Origin: Pleionea sp. CnH1-48
Lineage (GTDB): Bacteria; Pseudomonadota; Gammaproteobacteria; Enterobacterales; Kangiellaceae
Reading direction: 5' to 3'
DNA length: 64,000 nucleotides
Assembly: GCF_024124665.1 (NCBI RefSeq)
Contig: NZ_JAMXSB010000011.1
Location: forward strand, 156,669 to 220,668
Both the position numbers and the translations under genes were made by a program. The notes beneath the pieces are model-generated. The model did no database searches. It saw nothing but the letters and a program-made list of their open reading frames with translations, and was not told where the DNA came from. Positions 35,744-44,750 of this stretch are shown here, piece after piece. Within the stretch, counting starts at the first letter, position 1; each line of letters opens with the position of its first letter.

Positions 35744-36421
35744 TTAAAATGGCCACCAGCCGCTATTAAAGAAACGTGTCAGCCAACCAACATCGTTGGT
35801 TTCTGCCAAAGGTCCAGTACCACTGTATTCAATACGCGCATTGGCCAGTCTGGTTGAGGCGACCGTATTGGACGAATCAATATCATTGGGTCGGATAATG
35901 CCCGATACTCGAATAAACTCATCTCCCTTATTCAAAGTGATCCATTTTTCACCTCGAACAAACAAATTACCGTTAGGCATAATCTCTTGCACGGTAACCG
36001 TAATGGTTCCGTTCAATTGATTACTCTGGCTACTATCGGCCTCACCTTTAAACTGGTTCTGGCTATCAAGCCCTAACTGAAACGACTTAGAACCGTGATC
36101 AAAAGTAACTTGAGTACCTGCAATCGTTGGATTGGCCATGGTTAGGTCGGTATCTTTTTTCAGCTCGGTATCAGCTTGCTTCGATGCATTGGTCGACTCG
36201 GTTAACGTAATAGTAATAATGTCTCCAACTTGCGATGCTTTTTTATCTTCGTACAGAAACATGGTGCCGTTAGTTTGATAGAGAGATCCATTATTAACTT
36301 TCTTTGGCGCTTCATAACTCTGGTATCTTGGCGCATACAAGGGGTCGTTAGGCTTTGGCGGAACAAATGTTTTGCAGCCAGACAAAATTAGTAATACAGG
36401 AACCCATCGCAACAAAAACAT
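35744..36421 (-). CDS. flgH: FlgH, flagellar L-ring lipoprotein
   Basis: 225 aa outer-membrane lipoprotein forming the L ring. Lipobox LILSGC at about residues 11-16 predicts lipidation at Cys16. Conserved YEDKKASQVGDIITITLTES, ITVTVQEIMPNGNLFVRGEK, ITLNKGDEFIRVSGIIRPND and LANARIEYSGTGPLAETN. Ends in WLTRFFNSGWWPF, the family-typical aromatic end. Eleven bp after flgG. Confidence 0.97.
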   Translation of the reverse strand: MFLLRWVPVLLILSGCKTFVPPKPNDPLYAPRYQSYEAPKKVNNGSLYQTNGTMFLYEDKKASQVGDIITITLTESTNASKQADTELKKDTDLTMANPTIAGTQVTFDHGSKSFQLGLDSQNQFKGEADSSQSNQLNGTITVTVQEIMPNGNLFVRGEKWITLNKGDEFIRVSGIIRPNDIDSSNTVASTRLANARIEYSGTGPLAETNDVGWLTRFFNSGWWPF

Positions 36422-36432
36422 AGCTAACTCGC

Positions 36433-37221
36433 TTAAATAGTCTGGTTAACGAACTGCAAAATTTGGTCAACACTCGAAATCACTTTGGCATTCACTTCAT
36501 AAGCGCGTTGCGCCTCGATCAAGCCAATCATTTCTTCTACTACCGAAACATTAGAAGACTCCAACTGGCCACCACGAATTTGCCCTAAGCCATTTAATCC
36601 AGGCTCTCCGACTACCGGAGCGCCACTGGCACCCGTCTCGGCAAATAAGTTTTGCCCAAGAGGCTGAAGACCCGCAGGATTAATAAAGTTAGCAAGCTGA
36701 AGGTTTCCTAATATGGTCGGTGCTGGTTGCCCTGCAATTCTGACAGAAACGGTGCCATCTAATCCAACATCAAACGTGATCGCATTGGCTGGAACGGTAA
36801 TTACCGGTTGAACTGGATATCCAGTCCCAGAAGTCACCAGTTGACCAGTAGAATCCAACGAGAAGGCTCCATCTCGACTGTATCCAGTTGTTCCATCTGG
36901 CAGCAAAACCTGAAAAAAACCACGACCTTCGATAGCCATGTCTGTTTGGTTTTGTGTTAACTGAAACGAACCTTGACGAAACTCTTTAACTGTCGCAACG
37001 GTTTTAACCCCAGTCCCCAACATCAGACCCGATGGCAGTTCCGTGTTCTGCGTCGACTGGCTACCAGGTTGACGAATGGTTTGATAAAAAAGATCTTCAA
37101 AGACAGCACGGTCTTTTTTGAAACCGATAGTACTGGAGTTTGCCAGGTTATTAGAAATCACTTGCAGGTCGGTTTGTTGTGCGTCAAGACCAGTTTTACT
37201 GATCCACAATGCGGGATGCAT
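36433..37221 (-). CDS. flgG: FlgG, distal rod protein
   Basis: 262 aa, the standard length for the distal rod. N-terminus PALWISKTGLDAQQTDLQVI, SNNLANSSTIGFKKDRAVFE; C-terminus ESSNVSVVEEMIGLIEAQRA then YEVNAKVISSVDQILQFVNQ. The flgG leader contains a strong hairpin (37242-37271). Confidence 0.97.
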   Translation of the reverse strand: MHPALWISKTGLDAQQTDLQVISNNLANSSTIGFKKDRAVFEDLFYQTIRQPGSQSTQNTELPSGLMLGTGVKTVATVKEFRQGSFQLTQNQTDMAIEGRGFFQVLLPDGTTGYSRDGAFSLDSTGQLVTSGTGYPVQPVITVPANAITFDVGLDGTVSVRIAGQPAPTILGNLQLANFINPAGLQPLGQNLFAETGASGAPVVGEPGLNGLGQIRGGQLESSNVSVVEEMIGLIEAQRAYEVNAKVISSVDQILQFVNQTI

Positions 37222-37241
37222 ACTCTACTCCTCAATAAACC

Positions 37242-37271
37242 GCGGCAAACTGTTTGGAATTTATTTGCCGC
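37242..37271 (-). promoter_or_regulatory. Inverted repeat GCGGCAAA ... TTTGCCGC in the flgF-flgG gap
   Basis: Perfect 8-bp arms, 14 bp apart, in the 95-bp gap just upstream of the flgG start. In the mRNA it would form a hairpin near the flgG ribosome-binding site. A second small hairpin GTGAC ... GTCAC lies at about 37276-37291. It could be an mRNA structure that sets the flgF:flgG ratio, or a protein site, since it shares the CGGCAA word with the regions upstream of flagellin 1 and flgB. Confidence 0.45.
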
Positions 37272-37316
37272 TCAGTGACAATGTTTCGTCACTTTTCAGG
37301 CGGTTTTGATAACTAC

Positions 37317-38057
37317 TTAACTAAGTTGCAATAAGCGTTCCAATGACTTGTCATTTTCTTCGGCTGTTTGCATCAGCTTTACTTGCAACTCAAACTGCCG
37401 TGACAAAGAAATCATATCCGTGAGTTCTTCAATAGCATTAACGTTACTGGCTTCTAGTGATCCAGACACTACCGTTACGGCACCATTAGCCACTTCTAAT
37501 GCTCCATCCTTGCGAACAAACAGTCCTTCTCTGTTTTTCATTAAATCCCCGTTATCGGGCAATACTAATTTAATACGATCAATCACAGCGACTTCGTTAG
37601 GAGCCGCTCCTTCGGGCACAATACTGATACTGCCATCATTGGCAATATCAATTTTATCAAAAGGTGGCAAAGCAATAGGCCCATCATTACCCAGTATCAA
37701 ATGACCAGCACCATTCTCTAGCAAACCGTTGGCATTGATTTTTAAATCACCGCGACGAGTATAGGCTTCATTGCCGTCATCACCTTGTACAGCAATCCAG
37801 CCATGCCCGTTAATAGCAAAGTCAAAGTCGTTGCCTGTCGAAATATTGGTTCCAGGATCAAACCGATAACCGGGTCGTTCAGACAGTGCAAAAACGCGAG
37901 TGGGGTGTCCTTCTCCAAACGCTGGCATCGCGCGTAACTGATCCAGGTCGGCGCGAAATCCAGTGGTTTTAACATTGGCTAAGTTGTTAGCGGATGAAGC
38001 TTGGCTCTGCATGGTTTGTTTTGCACCAGACATTGCAACATAAAGAACTTTATCCAT
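37317..38057 (-). CDS. flgF: FlgF, proximal rod protein
   Basis: 246 aa. N-terminus LYVAMSGAKQTMQSQASSAN, NLANVKTTGFRADLDQLRAM; C-terminus SLEASNVNAIEELTDMISLS, RQFELQVKLMQTAEENDKSL. GGGGATT precedes the ATG. 39 bp after flgE. Confidence 0.96.
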   Translation of the reverse strand: MDKVLYVAMSGAKQTMQSQASSANNLANVKTTGFRADLDQLRAMPAFGEGHPTRVFALSERPGYRFDPGTNISTGNDFDFAINGHGWIAVQGDDGNEAYTRRGDLKINANGLLENGAGHLILGNDGPIALPPFDKIDIANDGSISIVPEGAAPNEVAVIDRIKLVLPDNGDLMKNREGLFVRKDGALEVANGAVTVVSGSLEASNVNAIEELTDMISLSRQFELQVKLMQTAEENDKSLERLLQLS

Positions 38058-38096
38058 AATCCCCTCTCAAAGATTCCTATGACTCAATCCAAAAAA

Positions 38097-39377
38097 CTAT
38101 CGAATCTGAATCACTGTTTCGGTAATAGTGTTATTAGTTTCGATGGTTCGGGCATTGGCCTGGAAGTTACGTTGAGAGGTGATTAAGTTAACCAGCTCCC
38201 CCGTTAGATCAACGTTCGAAGATTCAATGGCTCCCGAACGTACCTGACCAAAACTTCCGGTTAACGCCTCCCCTGCTAATGGCTCACCAGAATCAATGGT
38301 GTCAGACCAGGAGTTATTACCTAACTGAGCTAACCCCTGAACGTTAGCAAATCTTGCCAAAGCTATTTTACCTATGGCATCGGACTGTCCATTGGTAAAG
38401 TTTGCTCGAATAACTCCGGTCTCACTGATCTCAATACCCGCTAATCGACCGATAGAAAAACCGTCTTGATCCAAACTGTTTACGGTAAATGCAGAAGCAA
38501 ATTGAGTCGGCTCATTGTTCGCGTAGTCAATATTAACCGTTTGTGTTGGATCAGAGCCGTTGGTAAAACCTAAAGGAGCAGTGGATGGCGACGCAGGAAC
38601 CGTATTAACAAAAGCACCCGAGTCGTTAAAGTTGATTCGATTGAAAAGCTGACCACCCGCACCTGCGGTACCGCCCGTAATGTCAACAGGATTGCCATCA
38701 ACATAGTAGTAAGCAGCCCAACTATTACTCACTGCCGCATCTTTTACATAATAAATCGTCATGATATGGCTTTCGCCGAGAGAATCAAAAATGCTTGCGG
38801 ATGTAGAACGAGTAAACGAAGTGGCAACCGTTGGATCAAAGTTATTAACATTCAATCCTGGCGCTGTGGCGGGTAAGTTAATACCTAAATCCAGTTCGGT
38901 TGTTGGGCTGGGGGCACCCGCTGTTTGTGGTAACTGCAAATCAATAGTGCCTGATAAACTGGTAGTGGTTACTGTACCGTCAGTATTAACAGGAAAAACC
39001 TGCAATCGTGCGCCGGAATTGTTAACCACAAAACCAGTGCTATCAACACCAAACTCACCCGCTCTGGAAAATATTTGATTAGCATTATCAACCGATGCAT
39101 TCAAAACAAAAAAACCATCGCCCGAAATCGCCATGTCCAAAGTATTCGCGGTAAACTCTAAATTACCTTGGGAAAACTGCTGGGAAACATTGGCCAATAA
39201 CACCCCACTACCGATGGCAGTTCTCGAACTGCCTAATGAAGAAGTCGCAAAAATATCACCAAACTCGGCACGGGAAAATTTAAACCCCGCAGTGTTCACA
39301 TTCGCAATATTATTACTGGTAACGTTTAGATCCGATTGAGCGGCATTCATACCACTGAGTGCGGTGTTAAAAGACAT
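38097..39377 (-). CDS. flgE: FlgE, flagellar hook protein
   Basis: 426 aa hook subunit. N-terminus SFNTALSGMNAAQSDLNVTS, NNIANVNTAGFKFSRAEFGD; C-terminus ESSNVDLTGELVNLITSQRN, FQANARTIETNNTITETVIQ. The central D1/D2 region (SASIFDSLGESHIMTIYYVK) is normal for polar flagellates. 66 bp after flgD. Confidence 0.97.
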   Translation of the reverse strand: MSFNTALSGMNAAQSDLNVTSNNIANVNTAGFKFSRAEFGDIFATSSLGSSRTAIGSGVLLANVSQQFSQGNLEFTANTLDMAISGDGFFVLNASVDNANQIFSRAGEFGVDSTGFVVNNSGARLQVFPVNTDGTVTTTSLSGTIDLQLPQTAGAPSPTTELDLGINLPATAPGLNVNNFDPTVATSFTRSTSASIFDSLGESHIMTIYYVKDAAVSNSWAAYYYVDGNPVDITGGTAGAGGQLFNRINFNDSGAFVNTVPASPSTAPLGFTNGSDPTQTVNIDYANNEPTQFASAFTVNSLDQDGFSIGRLAGIEISETGVIRANFTNGQSDAIGKIALARFANVQGLAQLGNNSWSDTIDSGEPLAGEALTGSFGQVRSGAIESSNVDLTGELVNLITSQRNFQANARTIETNNTITETVIQIR

Positions 39378-39443
39378 TTCGATACTCCCAACTGACTATT
39401 GCATTACGATAAAACTGATTGTGACTGGCTAAAGCTATTAAGA

Positions 39444-40121
39444 TCAGCCAATCTCTTGAACATCATCCAGATAAACCTGACCTAACCCGTTCAGGTTTAA
39501 TAAAATACGTTGATCGGCACCACCAATATTGACGCTGCCTACTTGCGCGCGCATCGAGGTTCCCAACTGCTCAGTCTGGTTTCCAACCCGTCCAAACACG
39601 CTGATGTTATACACCCCTTCAGCAGCACGCTCACCATGCTCATTTAAGCCATCCCAATCGAAATCAAGATCGCCCGCACTGTAGCTGCCTAGTTCAAAGC
39701 GTTTAACCACCAGACCTTGTGCGTCTTTTACTTCAACCCACATATCTTGAGCTGATTGCGTTAAACTGACACGTCCACTAATCCCCCCCTCTTCACTTAA
39801 ATATCCTTGAGAGGTTGGGATAATGACTTCTCTACCAACGAGTGAAGATGCTTGCAGTGCATGATTAGAGGTCATCGATGAAGCAAAAGATTCGAAACTT
39901 TTGTTTAACTCCTGCATGCTACTCAAGCTAGAAAATTCTGCCATTTGCGCAATAAACTGTTGATTATCGACCGGCTGAAACGGATCTTGGTTGGCTAACT
40001 GTGTGGTTAACAGAGCAAGAAAGTCAGCCTGACCCAGCTGGTCTTTATTACCTGTCTGCAGTTCGCTTTCGCGATTTAATCCTAAATCGTTGTATGGGTT
40101 GGTGTTGTTGACCGAGTTCAT
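39444..40121 (-). CDS. flgD: FlgD, hook assembly scaffold
   Basis: 225 aa. N-terminal LGQADFLALLTTQLANQDPF then QPVDNQQFIAQMAEFSSLSS, the classic FlgD export/cap motif; C-terminal Ig-like FlgD domain with DFDWDGLNEHGERAAEGVYN. It caps the growing hook and is discarded later. 39 bp after flgC. Confidence 0.96.
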   Translation of the reverse strand: MNSVNNTNPYNDLGLNRESELQTGNKDQLGQADFLALLTTQLANQDPFQPVDNQQFIAQMAEFSSLSSMQELNKSFESFASSMTSNHALQASSLVGREVIIPTSQGYLSEEGGISGRVSLTQSAQDMWVEVKDAQGLVVKRFELGSYSAGDLDFDWDGLNEHGERAAEGVYNISVFGRVGNQTEQLGTSMRAQVGSVNIGGADQRILLNLNGLGQVYLDDVQEIG

Positions 40122-40160
40122 AACCGTCTCCGGGCTTCAATCAAAATAAAAAATTACAGC

Positions 40161-40577
40161 CTACTGGCCTAAACTTAACGTGCGTTGTAATAGCGTTTTG
40201 GTGGTATTCGCTATTTGCACATTCACCTGATAATTACGTGAAGAAGAAATCATATTTGCCATTTCTTCAACGACATTCACATTAGGTAGATACACATTAC
40301 CTTCGGCATCGGCCATCGGATTTTCGGGCTCATATTTCACTCTGGGTGTAGCCTGACTTTCGACCACGCCCAATACCTCTACCCCAGCCCCTTCTAACTG
40401 ACGACCACGTGAGGCGTCAAACACCGCAGAAAACACCGGATGTCGAGCGCGATAGGTCTCGTTAATGCTGCTTGATACACTTTCGGCATTGGCGATGTTA
40501 CTGGCGGTTGTATTAAGGCGCGTACTTTGCGCACTCATCGCCGAACCAGAAATTTCAAAGATATTAAATAAACTCAT
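40161..40577 (-). CDS. flgC: FlgC, proximal rod protein
   Basis: 138 aa. N-terminus LFNIFEISGSAMSAQSTRLN, TTASNIANAESVSSSI; C-terminus YLPNVNVVEEMANMISSSRN and YQVNVQIANTTKTLLQRTLS. Standard length; 18 bp after flgB. Confidence 0.97.
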   Translation of the reverse strand: MSLFNIFEISGSAMSAQSTRLNTTASNIANAESVSSSINETYRARHPVFSAVFDASRGRQLEGAGVEVLGVVESQATPRVKYEPENPMADAEGNVYLPNVNVVEEMANMISSSRNYQVNVQIANTTKTLLQRTLSLGQ

Positions 40578-40595
40578 GACATAAACTCCAAACCA

Positions 40596-40997
40596 CTACT
40601 CACCGCGTATGGCTTTGGTTAAGCCCTTAAAACGCGAACCTAAAAATGTCAGGGTCGCTTGATACTGCAATGCGTTTTCTGCAAAGCGTGCTTGTTCTTT
40701 TTGACTATCCACCGAATTGCCATTACCCGTGTCGGGTTGCTCTGGTGTTCGGTACTGTAATGCGCCAGGTCCAAAACTTGATGCACCTGAGTCAAAATGT
40801 TTCTCGTGGGTGCGCAGCAAGCCGCCTTTGTTGCCATTAAGGGCATTATCCATGGCTTTGCGAAAATCGATGTCTTGAGCTCTGAACCCTGGCGTTTCGG
40901 CATTGGCCAAATTGTTTGCTAGCACTTCCGCGCGTTTAGCTCGCACTGTCAATGCTGACTCATGAACACCTAATGCTTTTTCAAAGTTGATAGCCAT
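40596..40997 (-). CDS. flgB: FlgB, proximal rod protein
   Basis: 133 aa. N-terminus INFEKALGVHESALTVRAKR, AEVLANNLANAETPGFRAQD; C-terminus QARFAENALQYQATLTFLGS, RFKGLTKAIRGE. GGAG precedes the ATG. First gene of the ten-kilobase flgB-flgL operon, under a sigma-54 promoter. Confidence 0.97.
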   Translation of the reverse strand: MAINFEKALGVHESALTVRAKRAEVLANNLANAETPGFRAQDIDFRKAMDNALNGNKGGLLRTHEKHFDSGASSFGPGALQYRTPEQPDTGNGNSVDSQKEQARFAENALQYQATLTFLGSRFKGLTKAIRGE

Positions 40998-41028
40998 GTC
41001 TGCTCCTAATCATTACCGTTTATTAATT

Positions 41029-41044
41029 AGCAAAACTTGTACCA
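41029..41044 (-). promoter_or_regulatory. sigma-54 promoter of flgB-flgL
   Basis: On the minus strand TGGTACAAGTTTTGCT, with GG and GC exactly ten bases apart and the TTGCT -12 region intact. It lies about 32 bp upstream of the flgB ATG, giving a short leader that still fits the GGAG Shine-Dalgarno. Confidence 0.8.
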
Positions 41045-41106
41045 TAAAAAGTTTTTCTTACTAATCATAAAGTTACGTTAGTGAGGAATGCTCAATGGGC
41101 GAAACG

Positions 41107-41135
41107 ACGGCAAAGGGATACCGCCAAGCGGCAAC
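41107..41135. promoter_or_regulatory. Possible enhancer: two CGGCAA words 21 bp apart upstream of flgB
   Basis: ACGGCAAA (41107-41114) and GCGGCAAC (41128-41135) are direct copies two helical turns apart, about 65-90 bp upstream of the sigma-54 -24 element, the right distance for an FlrC-type enhancer. Assigning them to FlrC is inference from position and from recurrence of the word upstream of flagellin 1 and in the flgF-flgG gap. Confidence 0.35.
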
Positions 41136-41213
41136 CACTATTAAAGAATAAAGAGAATGATTGAATGAATAGAAATATAAAGAAGGATGACAATCTCGAA
41201 GCCAGTAACGGAC

Positions 41214-42041
41214 TTACTTAAGCCGATAAACCAGCCCCGGATTGCAACGGACCATTTCGAATAGATCACCTGTTAATGGCATAGACTCAGAAGCACCTAA
41301 AAACAAATACCCTCTCGGTTTAAGACATTTTGCCATGTTTTCAATGACCTGAGTTTTTAGTTCTGCCGAAAAATAGATCAAAACATTGCGACAAAAAATC
41401 ACGTCAAACTTACCGATGCTATAAGGCATCTGCAACAGATTTAAGCAGGAGAAACGTACACGGGACCGCAAATGAGATTTCACTTGATAGCCATCATCAG
41501 TCATACGGTCAAAATGCAACTTCTGTCGATCAACCGAGAGACCTCGAGAAATTTCCAACTGCTGGTACTTACCCATTTTAGCCTGATCCAATACTCGAGA
41601 AGAAATGTCTGTTGCCACCATATCGACCTGCGCAGGTAGCTGGTTGGTTGGATTTTTCTTTTCTTCTTCTATTGCCATGCTGATTGAATAAGGCTCTTGC
41701 CCAGTAGAACAAGCCGCACACCAAATTTTGGCACCGCCAAAACCAGATTGTGCCTTCACTTCGGGTAAGATAGTTTTGACCAGGTATTCAAAAGGAAAAC
41801 TGTCACGAAACCAAAGCGTTTCGTTGGTTGTCATTTTGTCGATGATGGTTTGTAGCAATTGGTTGCTGCCCGGTCGCTTAAGTTGGGTTAACAAACCATC
41901 CAATGAGTCAATTGAGTTTTCTTTTAAGTAGTTACTTAACCGGCTCGCCACCAGGTATTGTTTATTATCACCTAGCAATATACCCGTTTTGTTTTCTAAA
42001 AACTGACGAAAGCCAGCGTACTCTTCCGGTGATATCAGCAT
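41214..42041 (-). CDS. cheR: CheR, chemoreceptor methyltransferase
   Basis: 275 aa; methylates glutamates of chemoreceptors in adaptation. N-terminal helical domain (FRQFLENKTGILLGDNKQYL, VASRLSNYL) and the SAM domain with AKIWCAACSTGQEPYSISMA, VATDISSRVLDQA, FDVIFCRNVLIYFS and CLKPRGYLFLGASESM. 32 bp after cheV, probably co-transcribed. Next to the flg operon as in Vibrio and Pseudomonas. Confidence 0.96.
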   Translation of the reverse strand: MLISPEEYAGFRQFLENKTGILLGDNKQYLVASRLSNYLKENSIDSLDGLLTQLKRPGSNQLLQTIIDKMTTNETLWFRDSFPFEYLVKTILPEVKAQSGFGGAKIWCAACSTGQEPYSISMAIEEEKKNPTNQLPAQVDMVATDISSRVLDQAKMGKYQQLEISRGLSVDRQKLHFDRMTDDGYQVKSHLRSRVRFSCLNLLQMPYSIGKFDVIFCRNVLIYFSAELKTQVIENMAKCLKPRGYLFLGASESMPLTGDLFEMVRCNPGLVYRLK

Positions 42042-42073
42042 CGAGAAAAATACTCCAATCTCTTGGGTTTAAG

Positions 42074-42991
42074 TTAATCCAACATCTTCTGTACGGCACC
42101 TGCCAACTCATCAGGATTAAACTTAGGAATAAAGTCATTCGCTCCAACTTTATCAACCATGGCACGGTTAAATACGCCGCTGAGTGAAGTATGCAGCAAC
42201 ACCCAGAGTCCTTTTAGACTTTCTTCTGAGCGAATTTCTGCGGTCAGGGTATAACCATCCATCTCAGGCATCTCAATGTCAGAAATCAGCATTAGAATTT
42301 CTTCGGATATGTCTTTTCCATCGGCCACCAGGCCTTTTAAGTATTCAAGGGCTTCACGTCCATCTTTTACCGCTTTCACCTTCATACCCAGCTGTTCGAC
42401 GGTTCGTTTGATTTGATTACGAGCAACGGCAGAATCATCAGCCACCAGAACAATTTTATCTTCCGGTTCTCGACCTTTAGTGGCCTCAATAACCTGAGCG
42501 CTCACCACCTCATTCGACGGTGTGATTTCTGAAAGAATTTTTTCAACGTCAATAATCTCAACCAATTGATTTTCGATTTCTGTGACTGCTGTTAAATAGT
42601 GATTACGTCCACTGCCCTGGGGAGGTGGATGGATATCACCCCAGTTCATGTTAACGATACGCTCCACCGAGCTGACTAAAAATCCTTGCACCGCTCGATT
42701 ATATTCAGCGATGATGACAAAGCAGTTAGTAATGTTATCGAGTGGAGGAGCCCCAGTCGCCGCACTTAGATCCATCACGGATATGGTTGCTCCACGTATA
42801 TGAGCAACGCCACGAATAACGGTATTACGCTGAGGTATCTCGGTTAGCTCAGGACACTGCAACACTTCTCTTACTTTAAAAACGTTGATGCCATAAACCT
42901 GCTTACCCCTGAGCTTAAATAGCAAAAGTTCCAGACGGTTTTGCCCCACCATCTGGGTGCGCTGGTTAACACTGTCAAGTATTCCAGACAT
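42074..42991 (-). CDS. cheV: CheV, CheW-receiver chemotaxis coupling protein
   Basis: 305 aa: a CheW domain (about 15-155; LELLLFKLRGKQVYGINVFK, VIRGVAHIRGATISVMDLSA) and a C-terminal receiver with the phospho-acceptor in LMLISDIEMPEMDGYTLTAE and the Lys in NDFIPKFNPDELAG. It couples receptors to CheA and tunes adaptation. The ATG at 42991 with GGAGAG upstream is chosen; a frame extending to 43126 lacks family similarity. Confidence 0.95.
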   Translation of the reverse strand: MSGILDSVNQRTQMVGQNRLELLLFKLRGKQVYGINVFKVREVLQCPELTEIPQRNTVIRGVAHIRGATISVMDLSAATGAPPLDNITNCFVIIAEYNRAVQGFLVSSVERIVNMNWGDIHPPPQGSGRNHYLTAVTEIENQLVEIIDVEKILSEITPSNEVVSAQVIEATKGREPEDKIVLVADDSAVARNQIKRTVEQLGMKVKAVKDGREALEYLKGLVADGKDISEEILMLISDIEMPEMDGYTLTAEIRSEESLKGLWVLLHTSLSGVFNRAMVDKVGANDFIPKFNPDELAGAVQKMLD

Positions 42992-43170
42992 GAGTCTCTC
43001 CACTTTCTGCCTGTGTAATGCAGGCATGTTATTTGCTTTAGATAAAATGAGGTCACTATTAATCATCCATTTGTGTGCTGCGACCGCCAAGTCTGTTGGC
43101 CAGCACTGACAGGGCTTTTTACTCACTTGCCCTTATCTGTGACACTACATGTAAAGATTAGGCCAAATAT

Positions 43171-43866
43171 ATGAATATAGGTAATATTTTTAAGCTAATT
43201 TGCGTATCAGTAATTGCTACTAAAAGTTTTGCGGCAAATTTGCAGTCCGATACCCGAAAAGCTATCCAGAACACGGCAAACAATTTCCTGTTAAGTCAGT
43301 TTGATCACACTCAATCGGATGTCAAAGTCACACTAGGCAAGCTAGATCCTCGCTTGCGTCTGCCTACCTGTGAGCAGCCACTAGAAGCTTTTATGCCTAA
43401 GGGGAGTCAGCTCAGTGGCAATTCAACCGTTGGTATTCGCTGCAATGGTGTCAAAAGCTGGCACATTTACCTACAGGCAAGAATCGATGTTTTTCAGCCT
43501 GTTGTCATTTTTAAGCGTTCTCTCAATAAAGGCGATACGATTTCGTCACAAGATCTGGCTTTTGAGAAACGAAACATTAAACAATTCCGAAAAGTGCCGA
43601 TAACTAATATGAAGCAGTTAGTAGGTGCTCAGCTGAAGCGACGAGTTATTGCAGGAGAAATCGCCGAACAGAAAGTGGCATGTGCTATTTGCAAGGGCAG
43701 CCATTTGACCATTGAGGCTCAATCTCCCAGCATGACCGTCGCCATGAAAGGGGTCGCACTCGAAGACGGCTATCTAGGCAAAATCATAGCCGTTCGTAAT
43801 CTAAGCTCCAAAAAAGAGCTTACTGGTACAGTAGTTGCAGGAAAAAAGGTGATCGTCAAAATTTAG
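43171..43866 (+). CDS. flgA: FlgA, P-ring assembly chaperone
   Basis: 231 aa periplasmic protein. Signal peptide IFKLICVSVIATKSFA. SAF-type core LDPRLRLPTCEQPLEAFMPK, GIRCNGVKSWHIYLQARIDV, LNKGDTISSQDLAFEKRNI, and the C-terminal LGKIIAVRNLSSKKELTGTV, VAGKKVIVKI. Divergent from cheV with a 179-bp gap. No clear sigma-54 or sigma-28 promoter was found there. Confidence 0.95.
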   Translation: MNIGNIFKLICVSVIATKSFAANLQSDTRKAIQNTANNFLLSQFDHTQSDVKVTLGKLDPRLRLPTCEQPLEAFMPKGSQLSGNSTVGIRCNGVKSWHIYLQARIDVFQPVVIFKRSLNKGDTISSQDLAFEKRNIKQFRKVPITNMKQLVGAQLKRRVIAGEIAEQKVACAICKGSHLTIEAQSPSMTVAMKGVALEDGYLGKIIAVRNLSSKKELTGTVVAGKKVIVKI

Positions 43867-43908
43867 TGTCATGATATCCAACGAAAACATAACATCAGGT
43901 ACGCGGAT

Positions 43909-44217
43909 ATGCCTATTGATTTTAATACGATTGGTGCAGGTAAGGTAGGAACCTCAGCCACTCGACGCAAAAAGAGCAGCAGCGGAGCAAGCGATACAGC
44001 AGCCAGCGATGCCAGCTCAGATGAATCGCTTGCCCTCACCGGCAAAGCCGCTCAAATACAATCATTGATTAGCCAGATGATGGAAGCACCGGCTGTTGAT
44101 ATGAGTATTGTCGACCCTATTAAAGAAAAAATTGAAAACGACCGCTATCAAATAGAACCTCGAGAAGTTGCTAATAAGATGCTCGACTTTGAGTCTTCGT
44201 ATAGCCGTCTAAGGTAA
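43909..44217 (+). CDS. flgM: FlgM, anti-sigma-28 factor
   Basis: 102 aa. A disordered Ser/Ala-rich N-terminus and the sigma-binding C-terminus with VDPIKEKIENDRYQIEPREV, ANKMLDFESSYSRLR. It binds and inhibits FliA until it is exported through the finished hook, and so sets the timing of the three sigma-28 flagellin promoters. 42 bp after flgA; I see no separate promoter. Confidence 0.93.
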   Translation: MPIDFNTIGAGKVGTSATRRKKSSSGASDTAASDASSDESLALTGKAAQIQSLISQMMEAPAVDMSIVDPIKEKIENDRYQIEPREVANKMLDFESSYSRLR

Positions 44218-44223
44218 ACTGCT

Positions 44224-44700
44224 ATGAATGACAATGTAAAAACTTTTTTAAAAACCGCCATTCGACACGAGCTAAACCTGGCTCAAACGCTTTATGATCT
44301 CCTTGCTCAAGAACAAAAGTATCTTGAGAAGCGCCATGTTGAAGGTTTGAATCAATGCAATGAAGAAAAAGTCAAAATATTGTCAGAGATCGATCAATCC
44401 AGCCAGCGCCGACTCAAAGTGTTAGGGTTGCGTAGTATCACTCCTAATCATATTCAACTATTTGAATCTCAACTCACTGACCATGAACTACAAAGAGAAT
44501 GGGATAGTCTCAAAGATTGCTTTTCTCAATGTAAGGTTCAGAACGAAATCAATGGCAAAATCATTGAGCTGTCACAAAACAGCGTAACTCGAGCTATGAA
44601 TCTATTGCGTCAATCTCGCAGCCAAAATAATGCCACCACTTACTCAGCCAAAGGTTACGTCAGTAAGTCTGGAAATCACCTGAATAGTACCAAAGCCTGA
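44224..44700 (+). CDS. flgN: FlgN, export chaperone for FlgK and FlgL
   Basis: 158 aa, mostly helical. FlgN-like pattern: RHELNLAQTLYDLLAQEQKY, LEKRHVEGLNQCNEEKVKIL, and C-terminal VQNEINGKIIELSQNSVTRA, MNLLRQSRSQ. Six bp after flgM. The extra C-terminal tail (NNATTYSAKGYVSKSG) is common in FlgN of polar flagellates. Confidence 0.9.
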   Translation: MNDNVKTFLKTAIRHELNLAQTLYDLLAQEQKYLEKRHVEGLNQCNEEKVKILSEIDQSSQRRLKVLGLRSITPNHIQLFESQLTDHELQREWDSLKDCFSQCKVQNEINGKIIELSQNSVTRAMNLLRQSRSQNNATTYSAKGYVSKSGNHLNSTKA

Positions 44701-44703
44701 CGT

Positions 44704-44729
44704 TTAGCGGCTCCCTGAGAAGCCGCTAA
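44704..44729. terminator. Hairpin after flgN
   Basis: TTAGCGGCT - loop - AGCCGCTAA, perfect 9-bp arms, between flgN and a convergent gene. No long T run on either side, so it may be a moderate bidirectional terminator. Confidence 0.6.
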
Positions 44730-44750
44730 TCAGACGAAAATCCTAGCTTC

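Noticed and set aside
42992..43126. N-terminal extension of CheV by 45 codons
   Set aside because: The extension lacks similarity to CheV, and the internal ATG has a good GGAGAG site.
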